NCBI GenBank assembly: GCA_025765615.1
Contig: JAIVFJ010000375.1
Location: 1-53,851 of the forward strand
Direction: 5' to 3'
DNA from: Zopfochytrium polystomum
Lineage: Eukaryota > Chytridiomycota > Chytridiomycetes > Chytridiales > Chytridiaceae
Length of the DNA stretch: 53,851 nucleotides
The position numbers were made by a program, and so were the translations under genes. This document shows positions 11,459 through 22,400 of this stretch, in pieces. A model generated the notes under the pieces. The model searched no databases. It had not been told where the DNA came from and worked only from the letters and a program-made list of their open reading frames with translations. How positions within the stretch are numbered: position 1 is the first letter of the stretch; each line of letters begins with the position of its first letter.

Positions 11459-12683
11459 TGTTGAGATTCGACCCACGGGGTACACTACGCCCGTTACTGA
11501 CGATCCCTTTGAGAAATCCATCCAATCACATTGGATGGGGTGTTTGAAGGGCTCAGTAGATTCAATACTTGAATGGGGCGCTCAGAAGGGCTAATCTGTT
11601 CTCAATAAAAAGAGATAGGCAAAGGCGGCTGTTGTTCTAGCTTTGTTCATCCTACCAGTAGGAACAATGCAATTAGAACATGCACAAAAACGCTCAAACT
11701 ACGCACTCTGCACATGTAACACAGCACAGCAAGCATGCAGAAGCAGTGTACCACTGCCCCCATGCATCGGAATTCCGCTCTCTGCACCGGAATTCCTCTC
11801 TCTGCATCGGAATTCCGCTTCCTGATCTGGAATTCCGCTCTCTGCATCGGAATTCCACTCCCTAATCCGGAATTCCAGCTTTCCTACTGTGCTGTGCAAT
11901 CTGAGCAATGCAACAGGCATTTAGGAATCAGGGATTGCACCAATCACTGCATTTCTAAAAGTGAGATAAAAACTGAGCTCACCAGAGATTGCACCAATCA
12001 TTGGATTTCTAAAAACAAGGAAAAAAAGCGGCTTGTTTCCCAAACAAGCTTCCTGATTTGGAAACAACTAAACTAATTTACAAGCAACTGTTTCTCAAAC
12101 AAGCTGTAAATTGGTTCCTGGTGGTACTCAGCCCAGACAAAGTGCTCAGCCCAAGGTGGTACTCAGCCCTGGCTGGTACTTAGCCCTGGGTGGTGCACAG
12201 CCCAGGCTGGTACTCAGCCCTGGGTGGTGCTCAGCCCAGGCTGGTACTTAGACCTGGTTGGTACTAAGCCCTGAGTGATACCCAGCCCTGGGTGGGTACT
12301 CAGCCCTGAATGGGTAATTAGCCCAGGCTGGGGGTTGGTGCTCAGCCTGTTTTATCTCATTTCTGTGGCCTGCTCTGTGCAGCCCACTGCTCCCTCTGTT
12401 TTCTGATGGCTCCAACCTGCAGGAGATAAAAGCAGCAACCTCTCACAGAGATCAAACAAGGAATCCAACCCCCTCCTTGCTGCTTTGACAGAATCCAGTG
12501 CAAAACAAGCCAATCTCTCTTCCTCCATTTGCTCTCTCTTCCATCTCTGCCCACTCACTCCACTCTCCTCTCTCCATCCTCTCACTCCTCTCCCTTTTCC
12601 ATCATCACTGCTCTCTCTCTCTCTCTCTCTCTTTTCATCCCCACACACACCAAGTCCCTCCAGTCCTGGGTGGGATTTCATCA
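11459..12683 (+). repeat. LTR-B, copy 1, with internal minisatellites
   Basis: Begins TGTTGAGATTCGACCC and ends ...GGGATTTCATCA, so it has the TG...CA ends of an LTR. It matches, in reverse orientation, the 1219-bp solo LTR at 20378-21596. Inside it are a tandem array of GGAATTCC-containing units of about 20-21 bp (about 11765-11880), an array of GGTACTCAGCCC-like units (about 12120-12360) and a CT microsatellite (about 12611-12631). The 3' flank (caaag) does not duplicate the 5' flank (cgatg), so this may be the 5' LTR of a longer element. Confidence 0.7.
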
Positions 12684-13870
12684 CAAAGCTACCTACAAGC
12701 CGTCGGCCACACTTGTACGCTCGAACAGGGCCCTGCTGCTCTTACAAGAAAAGGGTTTCTGACTCTAACAAGACCAACCTGTCTGTGAGCACCGGCTCAC
12801 CAGCTACTTTAAGGCAACAAAGGGCTCTTGGCTCTCTACAAGAAAAGGGCTACCGCTCTAAACAAGTCCACTGATCCACCAAGCCGCTACCTAGCATGTC
12901 TTCTTCGACCCCCAAGGCTGTCCGCTTCTCTTCTTACGGCTACCAGGCTTAGGAACTGCATGTGGAAGAAGTCATCAAGCCGGTCATGGCATACAATCTT
13001 GTTGCCAGCTTCCTCAAGCCTGATTACTCAACCCTAAATTGATTCATTACCGCTCTTGGATGAGCCTTGCAAGTGTAAATAGTCTACTCTGAGTGAATGA
13101 GTTGAAGGAGTGATTGAAGCGGAGATGTGTGTTTGTGGGTGCTCCTCCCCCCCCAACTTGGAGAGAAAGGGAAAAACTCTGTTATGAAGAATTGATACAT
13201 AATGATGATATACAAAACAGATGCTAGGCAAGCATGACCAGCACAGGTTAAAAACCAATCCTATATTATCTGCTTGAGCAGAGGAGGAGGAAAAAAGTCA
13301 ACACCGGCGTTCTGTTCCACTTAATACTTGGAGTATTTGTCAACAGTGCACACCAGTGCCCAGGTCTGCATTGGTGGTGGCTCGCTCTCCCATGGGCATC
13401 ATGAGAACAATAACTGACAGTCACAATACGTTTGGGTCCGTCTTGTGCCTCTTGCTGCTAACCAGTCAGTTCCGCCTAACAGCAAGCACTCATTTATCAT
13501 GCTTTCCCCAGCTCTCCTCCACAAACAGACTTTGCCCTGCTTCCCAGTCTCGAAAGTTGTTGAAGTTGCAATGTAGAAGGCGACATCGTGAGTGGAGGTG
13601 ATGTCGCAAGAAGGTGGACGGGTCAAGGAACCAAGGCTTGAATCGAGAACTTTTACAAGGGAGCGAGCGTAGCAAGCGACCAAGTGCAAGTGGGTAAATT
13701 GAGTTTGTTTTTGACAGGGACTGGCAAATTGGAGTGAGTGCCTTTTTGTTCAGTAAGAAAACACTCCCAATTTATACTCATGCAGGGAGGTTGACCAGTT
13801 TTCCTGTTTTGCCTATCTGAACAAGTTGCAAACTGCTTCAGACAGAACTTTGCTCTGGGGAGGTGTTGTA
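12684..13870 (+). mobile_element. Putative internal region of an LTR-B retroelement, and unassigned DNA
   Basis: Directly after the LTR is a leader with two related blocks, each containing tacaagaaaaggg (12744-12756 and 12838-12850). A short frame follows from the ATG at 12898 (MSSSTPKAVRFSSYGYQA), then a stop, then open again (ELHVEEVIKPVMAYNLVASF) to about 13041. It could be the start of a broken gag, but no pol domain follows. The rest (13042-13870) shows nothing I can name. Confidence 0.35.
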
Positions 13871-14120
13871 AATCCCTCCCCACAGAGGGAGGGTGATTTT
13901 ATTCAGAGCATTTCAAAAGCTCTGTGTGGAGGAGCCCCGTGTGCAAGCAACTGCTCTCCCCACAGATAGCGAAAATGATTTGAAATCATCAGGAACATTT
14001 CAAATCACCCAGGGTCTGTCCAGAGGTCTGTGTGCAGTGACCAGTCTTCCCACAGAGGAAAGATGATTTGAAATCATCAGTGGCATTTCAGACCAACCAG
14101 TCCTTGTTCAACATTGGTTC
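13871..14120 (+). repeat. Three degenerate tandem units with an inverted motif
   Basis: Three related blocks each start with ccccacaga or cccacagagg (near 13878, 13959 and 14049). They contain versions of gatttgaaatcatc followed by ggcatttcaaa-like sequence, spaced about 80-90 bp. The gatttgaaatc core is an imperfect palindrome. This may be part of the LTR or promoter of the diverged copia that starts at 14515. Confidence 0.5.
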
Positions 14121-14514
14121 AGACAAAAGTCAAGTGACCTGGAGCTGCTGTGAGCTGCCCTGGTTCAACATTTCTCTGAACTCATTGAGTGTGATTTTCA
14201 TCTCATTGTCCTCGCTGGCGAAGCCTTGGAAAGCAAAGCTGGAATCAGCGCCGTCTTCACCTAACTCTTTTGTTGGATTCAGATTAGACCTTTCGGCTTA
14301 CCCAACTTAGTGTAAGTCGCATCGGCGACGGCGACAAGGCCGCCGTCGAAAATAATCTACTCACACTTACAACTCCACCCACAAGCATCGTATTGCATTT
14401 GCTTACAGCTTATTCTTATATTACCTGCTCAAGAAGTCTCAGAATCCGCCACCAAATCAGGGAAATCACTGCCTTTCAAATTTCTATTCTCCTGCACACA
14501 TTTTCCTCCCAAGC

Positions 14515-15196
14515 ATGAGCGAACGTGATCAAATCAAGTATGCCTCCCGTGCATTCCCCATTCTCAAAGTCACAGCAAATTTTGGAGATTGGTTGGACGA
14601 CCTAATTTCAGAACTATCCAACAAAAGCATTGGTCTCTGCCACTACGTCGACCCAGACTGAATTAACATATTACGCAAACATCAAGCGGACCCCAATGAT
14701 CCTTATGTCAGCCCAACATGCAGAGTACGCAGGGGGCCCAACCACGGCGAGCATTATGCATTTGCACAAGACAGGCGTGAGCCGGTCAAATGGTTCCCAG
14801 GGACAGAAGACCGAAGGCATACTGTATACTTCTCGTTCGACGACATGTTGAACCAGAGCTCCTGCCACAGTTCCCCAGACGAGGGTAGATTTTTGCCTAC
14901 ACACTGCTTGGAGAAATCGCGATTGCATGTCGAACAACAGATCAAGGATTAGCAAAGGAAATTATTGATGATTTCGAACATATAAAAATGGAACCTGCAA
15001 AATCATCCAAGTCATTTGCAATGCGCTTCATTACGGCTTACCACAAAGTAGAACGTTTTGCAGAAAGTTCATCAGTGGAAATCCGCAGTCGCGTCACACC
15101 ATTTTCCAAAGTTGTGCGAGTCTTTGTATCTGCCCTGAACAACACACTAATCGATATGGGTGTTGCCAATATGTTCATGTTTGCAGGGAATCCTAT
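14515..15196 (+). pseudogene. Diverged copia-family gag, broken and truncated
   Basis: From the ATG at 14515 the product (MSERDQIKYASRAFPILK, then NFGDWLDDLISELSNKS) aligns with the N-terminus of the copia gag at 24190 but is clearly diverged. After a stop at 14659 the similarity resumes in other frames, best at 14988-15195 (FAMRFITAYHKVERFAESSS; VFVSALNNTLIDMG), matching FITRFTEAYHRVDSFAKS and FVGSLNQSLLDMG. It stops exactly where a minus-strand LTR-B fragment starts (15197). It represents a second, older copia lineage. Confidence 0.65.
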
Positions 15197-15525
15197 TGAT
15201 GAAATCCCACCCAGGACTGGAGGGACTTGGTGTGTGTGGGGATGAAGAGAGAGAGAGAGAGAGAGAGAGCAGTGATGATGGAAAAGGGAGAGGAGTGAGA
15301 GGATAGAGAGAGGAAAGAGGAGTGAGTGGGCAGAGATGGAAGAGAGAGCAAATGGAGGAAGAGAGATTGGCTTGTTTTGCACTGGATTCTGTCAAAGCAG
15401 CAAGGAGGGGGTTGAATTCCTTGTTTGATCTCTGTGAGAGGTTGCTGCTTTTATACTCCTGCAGGTTGGAGCCATCAGAAAACAGAGGGAGCAGTGGGCT
15501 GCACAGAGCAGGCCACAGAAATGAG
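15197..15525 (-). repeat. LTR-B fragment, copy 2
   Basis: Starts with TGATGAAATCCCACCC and matches the first 330 nt or so of the copy at 20378, including the GA microsatellite and the stretch ending agaaatgag. It lacks the minisatellite part. A 50-nt piece in the opposite orientation (TGTTGAGATTCGACCC at 15545) follows after 19 nt, so this locus is rearranged. Confidence 0.65.
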
Positions 15526-15544
15526 CATGGAGCAAGGCAAAGAC

Positions 15545-15595
15545 TGTTGAGATTCGACCCGCAGGGTACATTACAACCCGCTACTGATGATCCTG
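15545..15595 (+). repeat. LTR-B 5' end fragment
   Basis: The 50 nt match the first 50 nt of LTR-B copy 1 (11459) with several substitutions and then lose similarity. It is inverted relative to the fragment just before it. Confidence 0.5.
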
Positions 15596-15607
15596 AAAGA
15601 ATTTGCT

Positions 15608-17495
15608 ATGATGGCTGATTGATGGATTGGGCTGCTGTGGTGACACTACTGAAGGTGGTGGTGGTGGGAGGTTGATCTTGGCTTCTGTCAGTCTTGTGTT
15701 TGTCTTTATACAAAACTGTTACAAGGACCATCACTTGCAAAATGCTGCAAGTCATCCTTGCCGAGCAGTATCAGGTCAAAGCTCCTGCACACTGCTTACA
15801 CCAAAAGACCCAAAACTAACACTTCCCCCCTAAGCTGTGGGCAGGAGCAAAGGCCAGTACTTAGGAAAACCTTAAGCCGTAGTCAACTTAAGGAAACCGT
15901 ACACCGGAGAAAGAAGAATCACAAACATGTATGACTGGCCATCGGATGGCAGAACAGAAAGGACAGACCACACTAACAAAAATGGATGGGGGCACATATT
16001 GAACTTCAGAGGTAAAAGTAAATGAGTCAAAGTAATGAAAAAGAACAAAGAAGAAAACAGCTTCACAGATAAGAAAAAATGAATCAGAGGAAAGAGAAGA
16101 AACAAAGACCAGTGCGACTCAGATGGTATTCACTGAGAGCAGCTGAGAGAGATTTTGTCATATAGTCTGCAGGCTGTTCTCCTCCAGCAATCCATTCAAG
16201 CCGTACTACCTTTTGTTCCACGAGTTCTCGAATATAATGATACTTTACCATGATATGCTTTGACAGATTGGTGTAAAGATCATTTGAACTGAGGTTGATC
16301 ACACCGCTGTTGTCAGTGTAGATAACAAGAGGAGTTGGAGACAGAAGTTGAAGTGCTGAGTAGAGTTGGGATAGTGCCTTAAGTTCTCGTCCCAGTTCAG
16401 ACACAGCTATGTATTCAGCTTCCTGCGGTGACATCATGACAGAGCGGCTCCAAACAGATGTCCAAATAATAGCTGTTCCTCTGAATAGAACATAGTAGCC
16501 AAGCTGTGATTTCCCATCTGAGTGGACACGCCCTGGAGATATTCGAGAACCCAAATAAGGATCTTCTTGTGTTGCTTGCTGGGATCCTTGCTGAAGGCAC
16601 CAAGGTATGAAACTGCTGGTGCAAGGTCTGGTTGTGTGCGTGTTGCAAGGTAGTTGATGCTGCCAAGGATTGCCTGGTACAGTCTCTGGTCTGCAGCTGC
16701 TTTGTCGATCTTACGTGGCTGAAGATTGAGACTACTGGGAAGGGCAGTTACTGCAGTGCGGTTGTTGATAATGTTGGCATATAACTCCTTGATGTAGACT
16801 TTCTTGTATGATTTAGGTGGCTGTTCAACTCCAGCGGTAGGTGCAGTGGTAATGAACTGCTCGATGCAGATTTGGCACATAAAATATGCTGTTGAGGTAT
16901 GTGTTGCTGATATCCACTGTGCCAGTGTCCCAGTTGATTCAGGCAGCCATTTCAGTGAGTTAACAAAGACTATTGATTTGGACAAAAGGTGAGTGAGTAC
17001 TCTGAACTTCAATGCAATGATACTAAGTGAGGCCCCTGGCCATGAGCTGTGCATAGAAGCACTCAATGCTGCTGTCTTCACAAAGTTTGACCTTGTAGAC
17101 CCATTTGTTCCAGATTAAGTTGACATTGGTGGGTTGTTCAATAACTTCAAAGGCGGTCTGCACATATACGAGGTTCTGGGCAGGGTGTGCTTGTCAAACA
17201 CAGTTGGCCTGAATCTGCACACTTTGCAGAGTTGTCAGATGGTGGCGACAGCTGACGTGGTTCTGATGGAATTTCGCCTGAAGGTAAGAAGTTTGTGGTG
17301 GATTCCAAACTTTAAAGTGTTATGATCTGCAGTAATGAATGGATGAAGATTTTCCTGGATTTTGCTGAGACTGCTGCAGTTTGAATAGTTTGATGATGTG
17401 GTAATTGTAACTGTGTGTGAGGTGGTTGATTTTGTTTTTGTGTGGTCTAGAGTGGAGAATAAAGATAGAGACAAAGTTTGTGGTAGTAAGCATTG
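15608..17495 (-). mobile_element. Old minus-strand copia, 3' part
   Basis: Reading on the minus strand are the end of reverse transcriptase, RNase H, a polypurine tract (complement of cttcccccc, 15822-15830) and a degenerate LTR (15608-15821). The element is interrupted at 17496-17507 by a LINE, and its gag end is found on the far side (31690-32436). It is the oldest layer of the nested stack. Confidence 0.75.
16084..17230 (-). pseudogene. Copia reverse transcriptase (deleted) and RNase H remnant
   Basis: On the minus strand 17160-16990 encodes the start of the RVT_2-type reverse transcriptase (QTAFEVIEQPTN; NKWVYKVKL). A deletion then removes the middle of the domain, including the YVDD catalytic box seen at 27521-27532 in the young copy. 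Similarity resumes at about 16800 (YIKELYANIINNRTAV; LYQAILGSINYLATRTQPDL). RNase H follows (SPQEAEYIAVSELGREL; YTDNSGVINLS; HIMVKYHYIRELVEQ) to the stop at 16084 in another frame. It cannot be active. Confidence 0.75.
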
Positions 17496-17533
17496 GTTAG
17501 AGTTAGTTTGACTTTTTCTTTCTTCACGTTCTT

Positions 17534-19440
17534 GTGTCTGTCTGGGGACGTCGTCGCGAGGCAAAGTCAAGGTTGATCTCGCTGTCTAAGCAAACCAAAC
17601 TCAACTTTCACCCCAGCCCCGCTTGTCATTGTCGACACCCTCAATCGCAGCAGCGCCAGCCCCAGCAGCTCTCGATCGCCCTTTCCCACGATCCCGCTTT
17701 GTCGTCAGCACTGCAGCAGAGTTCCACGAACTCGAAAAAGCCCTTTTTCGCCATCACAAAAAGCAACTCACCTGCCCCCCGCTGCAAACACGCATTCATC
17801 TCCAAAGGCCTTGCCGGACGTGCGAATTCTGTATCGAAGGTTCAACGACTCTCAGTGGTGTGCACCCACTGCTGCCCCCCAGTCTCCCAGCGTTTTCACA
17901 CCGAACTTGCCCGCGTTAGCAAACGTGATCTCGACGATCTCGAAGCGGCGATCCGCCGCATCCACCACATATCGACAACCGCTGCGATCCTCGCCAATTC
18001 CTCTCCGATCACCACAGCTACACCAATCCGCGATTACCTTGCCGATCGCAAACATAGAACCCCCCCATCTGGCGAATCCGGCGATCCCAAGCGACCCTGG
18101 GCTGCACCGAGCGACGCAGACACACCATTTCGATCCTCGTCCCGCTCTCCATCGCTAAGCCCCACCCCCCGGCCTCTCCCCACGAGCTCTATTTTCGCGC
18201 AACCAGATATGTCCCAATCGAGCCAGCCGACCTTCTCCCAGACGATGTTCCCGGATCCACCACCCCGACGACCCCCCCCCGACTTTGGAGGAAATTTCCG
18301 ATTTCATGCAACGAACCAATTCACTTCTTAAGCTTCACAGCGAGAAGCACGACTACAGCCTGGCAGTGATTGACGACCTCAAGGGGGAGATTGGCCGCCT
18401 CCGAGAGACTATCAAACAAAAAGATGAGCGCATCCGCGAGTTGGAGTCGGAGATACTGCTGTTGCAGATTAATCGCGGAACTGACCGAGGCAGCGGTGGC
18501 ACTTCAACCGGTGGCGGAGGTAGCGGTCGACACAGGCCTTCAGATCACGCAGACACTGATGACGACAATGAGGAGTCGGAGATGGAAGAACGAGAGCGCC
18601 CACGATCCACCAGGGGGGGGGCGCCGCCCCCCCTCGCGCGTGTCTGAGCGCCCACTGACACCTGGAGGAGGTTGGCCAAGCTTGCCTCGTATGAAGCAGA
18701 ATGTGCACCTGCTAAGTTTCGCTGCAACTGTTGCGCTCAATGGTCCTAAGCCCATTCATCCCAGTCCATTTGTGAAAGGCATCTTTGTCGCACCCAATCC
18801 CAATGCCTCTGTTGAAGACAAGATTGCTCAGGTTCTGAGGCCGCGTCCCTCAGCCGTCGCGGCTCGGCGCTCAGCGCTGGGCTACGTCCGGCCTGAGTCG
18901 TTGCTGCCCGAGGCTAAGTTTGTTCCAGTGTACATCCGACCTAACCTTTCAGATGTGGGTCGGGCTAACCCCCGCCACAGCATGAGACTTGTGTTCAGAC
19001 CTGAGAAGGGCTTCCCCAGAGTACCAGAAATTTCAGTCATTGGCCAATATGCTGCTCTGATGGAATGCTGGGTGTATGAGGGAGACAAGGAGAAGTTCAT
19101 CAAGGCTTGTGCTGATGCTGAGATTGCCGTGGACACTGATTGTGAGCTCTGGATGCCCTCGAAGTTGAAGGATTCTCCTGAAGCTAGGGAAGCAGCTGTG
19201 CAGGCGTATATCCGCCGGGTTGCTGGGATCCTGAACCATCCATTCTTCAGACCACCACCAAATGTTGCCAAGTCTATCTATGCATCTGTGCCAAAGAAGT
19301 TGGAGACACTCTTGAGAGGGAAGTTGAAGGATCTCTCTCTGTACCCATCTGCGCCTTCTGGTGCGAAGGGGAAGGGGAGGGAAACTGAGACTGAACCCAC
19401 TGCTGTGCGTGCTGGCGATGCCAATGCCATGGAAACATGA
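17534..19440 (+). CDS. LINE ORF1 protein (coiled coil), two homopolymer frame changes
   Basis: ORF1 of the LINE. It starts in frame 2 (basic, Ser/Pro-rich; RDLDDLEAAIRRIHHIS near 17930-17980) and passes to frame 3 at a C10 run (about 18271-18280). That frame carries a coiled coil (about 18320-18470, AVIDDLKGEIGRLRETIKQK). It passes to the third frame around a G9 run and following C7 (about 18610-18635). The last frame is a conserved-looking C-terminal domain (MKQNVHLLSFAATVALNG ... FVPVYIRPNLSDVG) ending at TGA 19438-19440. A coiled coil followed by a basic globular domain fits LINE ORF1 proteins that bind element RNA. The exact start is unclear; 17534 is only where the frame opens, and the first in-frame ATG is near 18210. 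Confidence 0.7.
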
Positions 19441-22400
19441 GCAAGTCAATGAGATTTGGATTTTTGAATGCCCATGGATCCCTAGCTGGACATTCAGATC
19501 AAGTTCAAGGAATTTTTTCAGATTTTCAAGTAGACTATATGTTGTTTTCAGATATTGGAATGTGGAGTTCTGACAGTATGAGTGCAGTTTGGGGTGTTGT
19601 TGCTGAGGCAAGGGGGGTGCCCCCTCCTCATCAACCTGCGCGGGGTGTTGGAACAAGGGCAAAGAAAGGAGTGGCTGTTGTGGTGAGTGGGGACCTGGAC
19701 AGTGATGCCCACCTGGTGGTGCAGACCCTGCACAGGTCCCCCAAGGGAGAATGGATAATTGTGAAGATGTCAGAGCTGATTGTTGGATTGACGTATTTTG
19801 CGCCGAGCGCACCTCTGGAGGCTCTGCAGGAATTCCAAGATCAAGTTAGTCAAGTTAGCACTCTTTTGCCTGCAGCACCCATTCTGATCATTGGAGACTT
19901 CAACATTTTGATGCGTGAATATGGATGCCGCACTTCTGCTCCTGCTGAGCGTGTTTGCTGGCTGCAGGACTGGCTGCGACCTCCTTCCCAGTGGAGGAGG
20001 GTTGCCCCGGTTCGTGGCCAGTGGAATACAATGACAGAGGGAAGGGCTGGTGGATCTGGTGGACGGGGGGTCACTGATCTTTTGTTTGTCAACCAGCATG
20101 CTCTCCCCTTTGCTCAGAACCTGGTTGTCCATGATGACCCTTCAGAGTATGTTGGTTTCTCAGATCACATGCTGTTGACTTTCACCTTCAATGGGGATCT
20201 GACCACCAAGCCCCCATTTGAGCGCCTGAATGTTCATCGGCTCATGATGAGGCAGACCAAGTATGCTAGCTGCCTTGAGAAGACCAGAAAACCCATCAGA
20301 GCCCAGATCCATTCAGTCTGGAAAGAAGTTGAAGCTGCCGCTGAGGCCGGAGAGCGCTGGACTTTTGAGAGGCGACTTGATGAAATCCCACCCAGGACTG
20401 GAGGGACTTGGTGTGTGTGGGGATGAAGAGAGAGAGAGAGAGAGAGCACTGATGATGGAAAAGGGAAAGGAGTGAGAGGCTGGAGAGAGGAGAGAGGAGT
20501 GAGTGGGCAGAGATGGAAGAGAGAGCAAATGGAGGAAGAGAGATTGGCTTGTTTTGCACTGGATTCTGTCAAAGCAGCAAGGAGGGGGTTTTTTTTCCTT
20601 GTTTGATCTCTGTGAGAGGTTGCTGCTTTTATCTCCTGCAGGTTGGAGCCATCAGAAAACAGAGGGAGCAGTGGGCTGCACAGAGCAGGCCACAGAAATG
20701 AGATAAAACAGGCTGAGCACCAATCCCCAGCCTGGGCTAAGTACCCATTCAGGGCTGAGTACCACCCAGTGCTGGGCATCACTCAGGGCTGAATACCAGC
20801 CAGGGCTGAGTACCAGCCTGGGCTGAGCACCACCCAGGGCTGAGTACCAGCCTGGGCTGTGCACCACCCAGGGCTAAGTACCAGCCAGGGCTGAGTACCA
20901 CCTTGGGCTGAGCACTTTGTCTGGGCTGAGTACCACCAGGAACCAATTTACAGCTTGTTTGAGAAACAGTTGCTTGTAAATTAGTTTAGTTGTTTCCAAA
21001 TCAGGAAGCTTGTTTGGGAAACAAGCCGCTTTTTTCCTTGTTTTTAGAAATCCAATGATTGGTGCAATCTCTGGTGAGCTCAGTTTTTATCTCACTTTTA
21101 GAAATGCAGTGATTGGTGCAATCCCTGATTCCTAAATGCCTGTTGCATTGCTCAGATTGCACAGCACAGCAGGAAAGCTGGAATTCCAGATCAGGAAGCG
21201 GAATTCCGGTGCAGAGAGCGGAATTCCAGATCAGGAAGCGGAATTCCGATGCAGAGTGCGGAATTCCGGTGCAGAGAGCGGAATTCCGGAGCATTGGGCA
21301 GTGGTACACTGCTTCTGCATGCTTGCTGTGCTGTGTTACATGTGCAGAGTGCGTAGTTTGAGCGTTTTTGTGCATGTTCTAATTGCATTGTTCCTACTGG
21401 TAGGATGAACAAAGCTAGAACAACAGCCGCCTTTGCCTATCTCTTTTTATTGAGAACAGATTAGCCCTTCTGAGCGCCCCATTCAAGTATTGAATCTACT
21501 GAGCCCTTCAAACACCCCATCCAATGTGATTGGATGGAGTTCTCAAAGGGATCATCAGTAACGGGCGTAGTGTACCCCGTGGGTCGAATCTCAACACGAC
21601 TGGCTTGTGTCGATGCTGTTTCAGACTCTGTGGTGCAGTGGCTCATGGACAACGCTGTCAAGGTGGCTGGGAAAGTTCGCTTCAGGGGTGGTGCTGGAGG
21701 ACCAGAGGTCCGGGAGAAGCATCTGGAGGAGCTAAAGTGCCGTCGCGTGGAGGCGCGAAGGGCTGCTGAGGCTCACCCAGATGATGATCCTGTGGGGCAG
21801 AAGATGGCCTGGACTCAGTTTCGTCAGTGGAATAAGATTGTGAAGATTGCCATCAAGCGGTACAGGAAGCGTGTATATTCAGCTGTTCAGGACTCTGCTG
21901 TGCGTGACTTTGCTGGTGAGGCCAAGCGCATCAAGTGTCAGAAGGCACGTTCAGATAGGAGCCAGTGTGCCCTTGACCCCCAGAAGATGGGCCATTACGA
22001 AGACCATTTCCGCACAACCATAGGCCATGAGCCAACTGGAAGTGATGTCCCTGACGCCGTGGCTCTTGAAGAATCAGCAGTTACTGTGAACAAAGTCCCT
22101 CTGAAGCAGTCTGAAGTCTCCTGGATTAAGAAGGTTCATGTTGAAGAAGCATGCAAGGTTGCCCCCAGGGGCAAAGCCCCTGGAGAAGACATGCTTTTTG
22201 GGGAGTTGGTCTCAATTGCTCCGCACTTGGTTGCTGCAGTCCTGCACAGATTTTTTCAGCTTGTGGCCTCTCTTCATGTGGTTCCTTCTCTGTGGTCTGT
22301 GGCCAATGTGGCCTTGGTCTACAAGAACAAGGGGCTCAACAGCGATGTTGCAAACTACAGACCCATCTCCTTGTGCTCTAGGATGCGACTTGTGTTTGAG

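Noticed and set aside
11765..11880. CRISPR-like spacing of repeats
   Set aside because: Units are 20 bp with no unique spacers, lie within an LTR, and the genome is eukaryotic.
17496..17507. Telomere-like gttagagttagt
   Set aside because: Only two copies of a 6-bp unit, and they are explained as a LINE target duplication.
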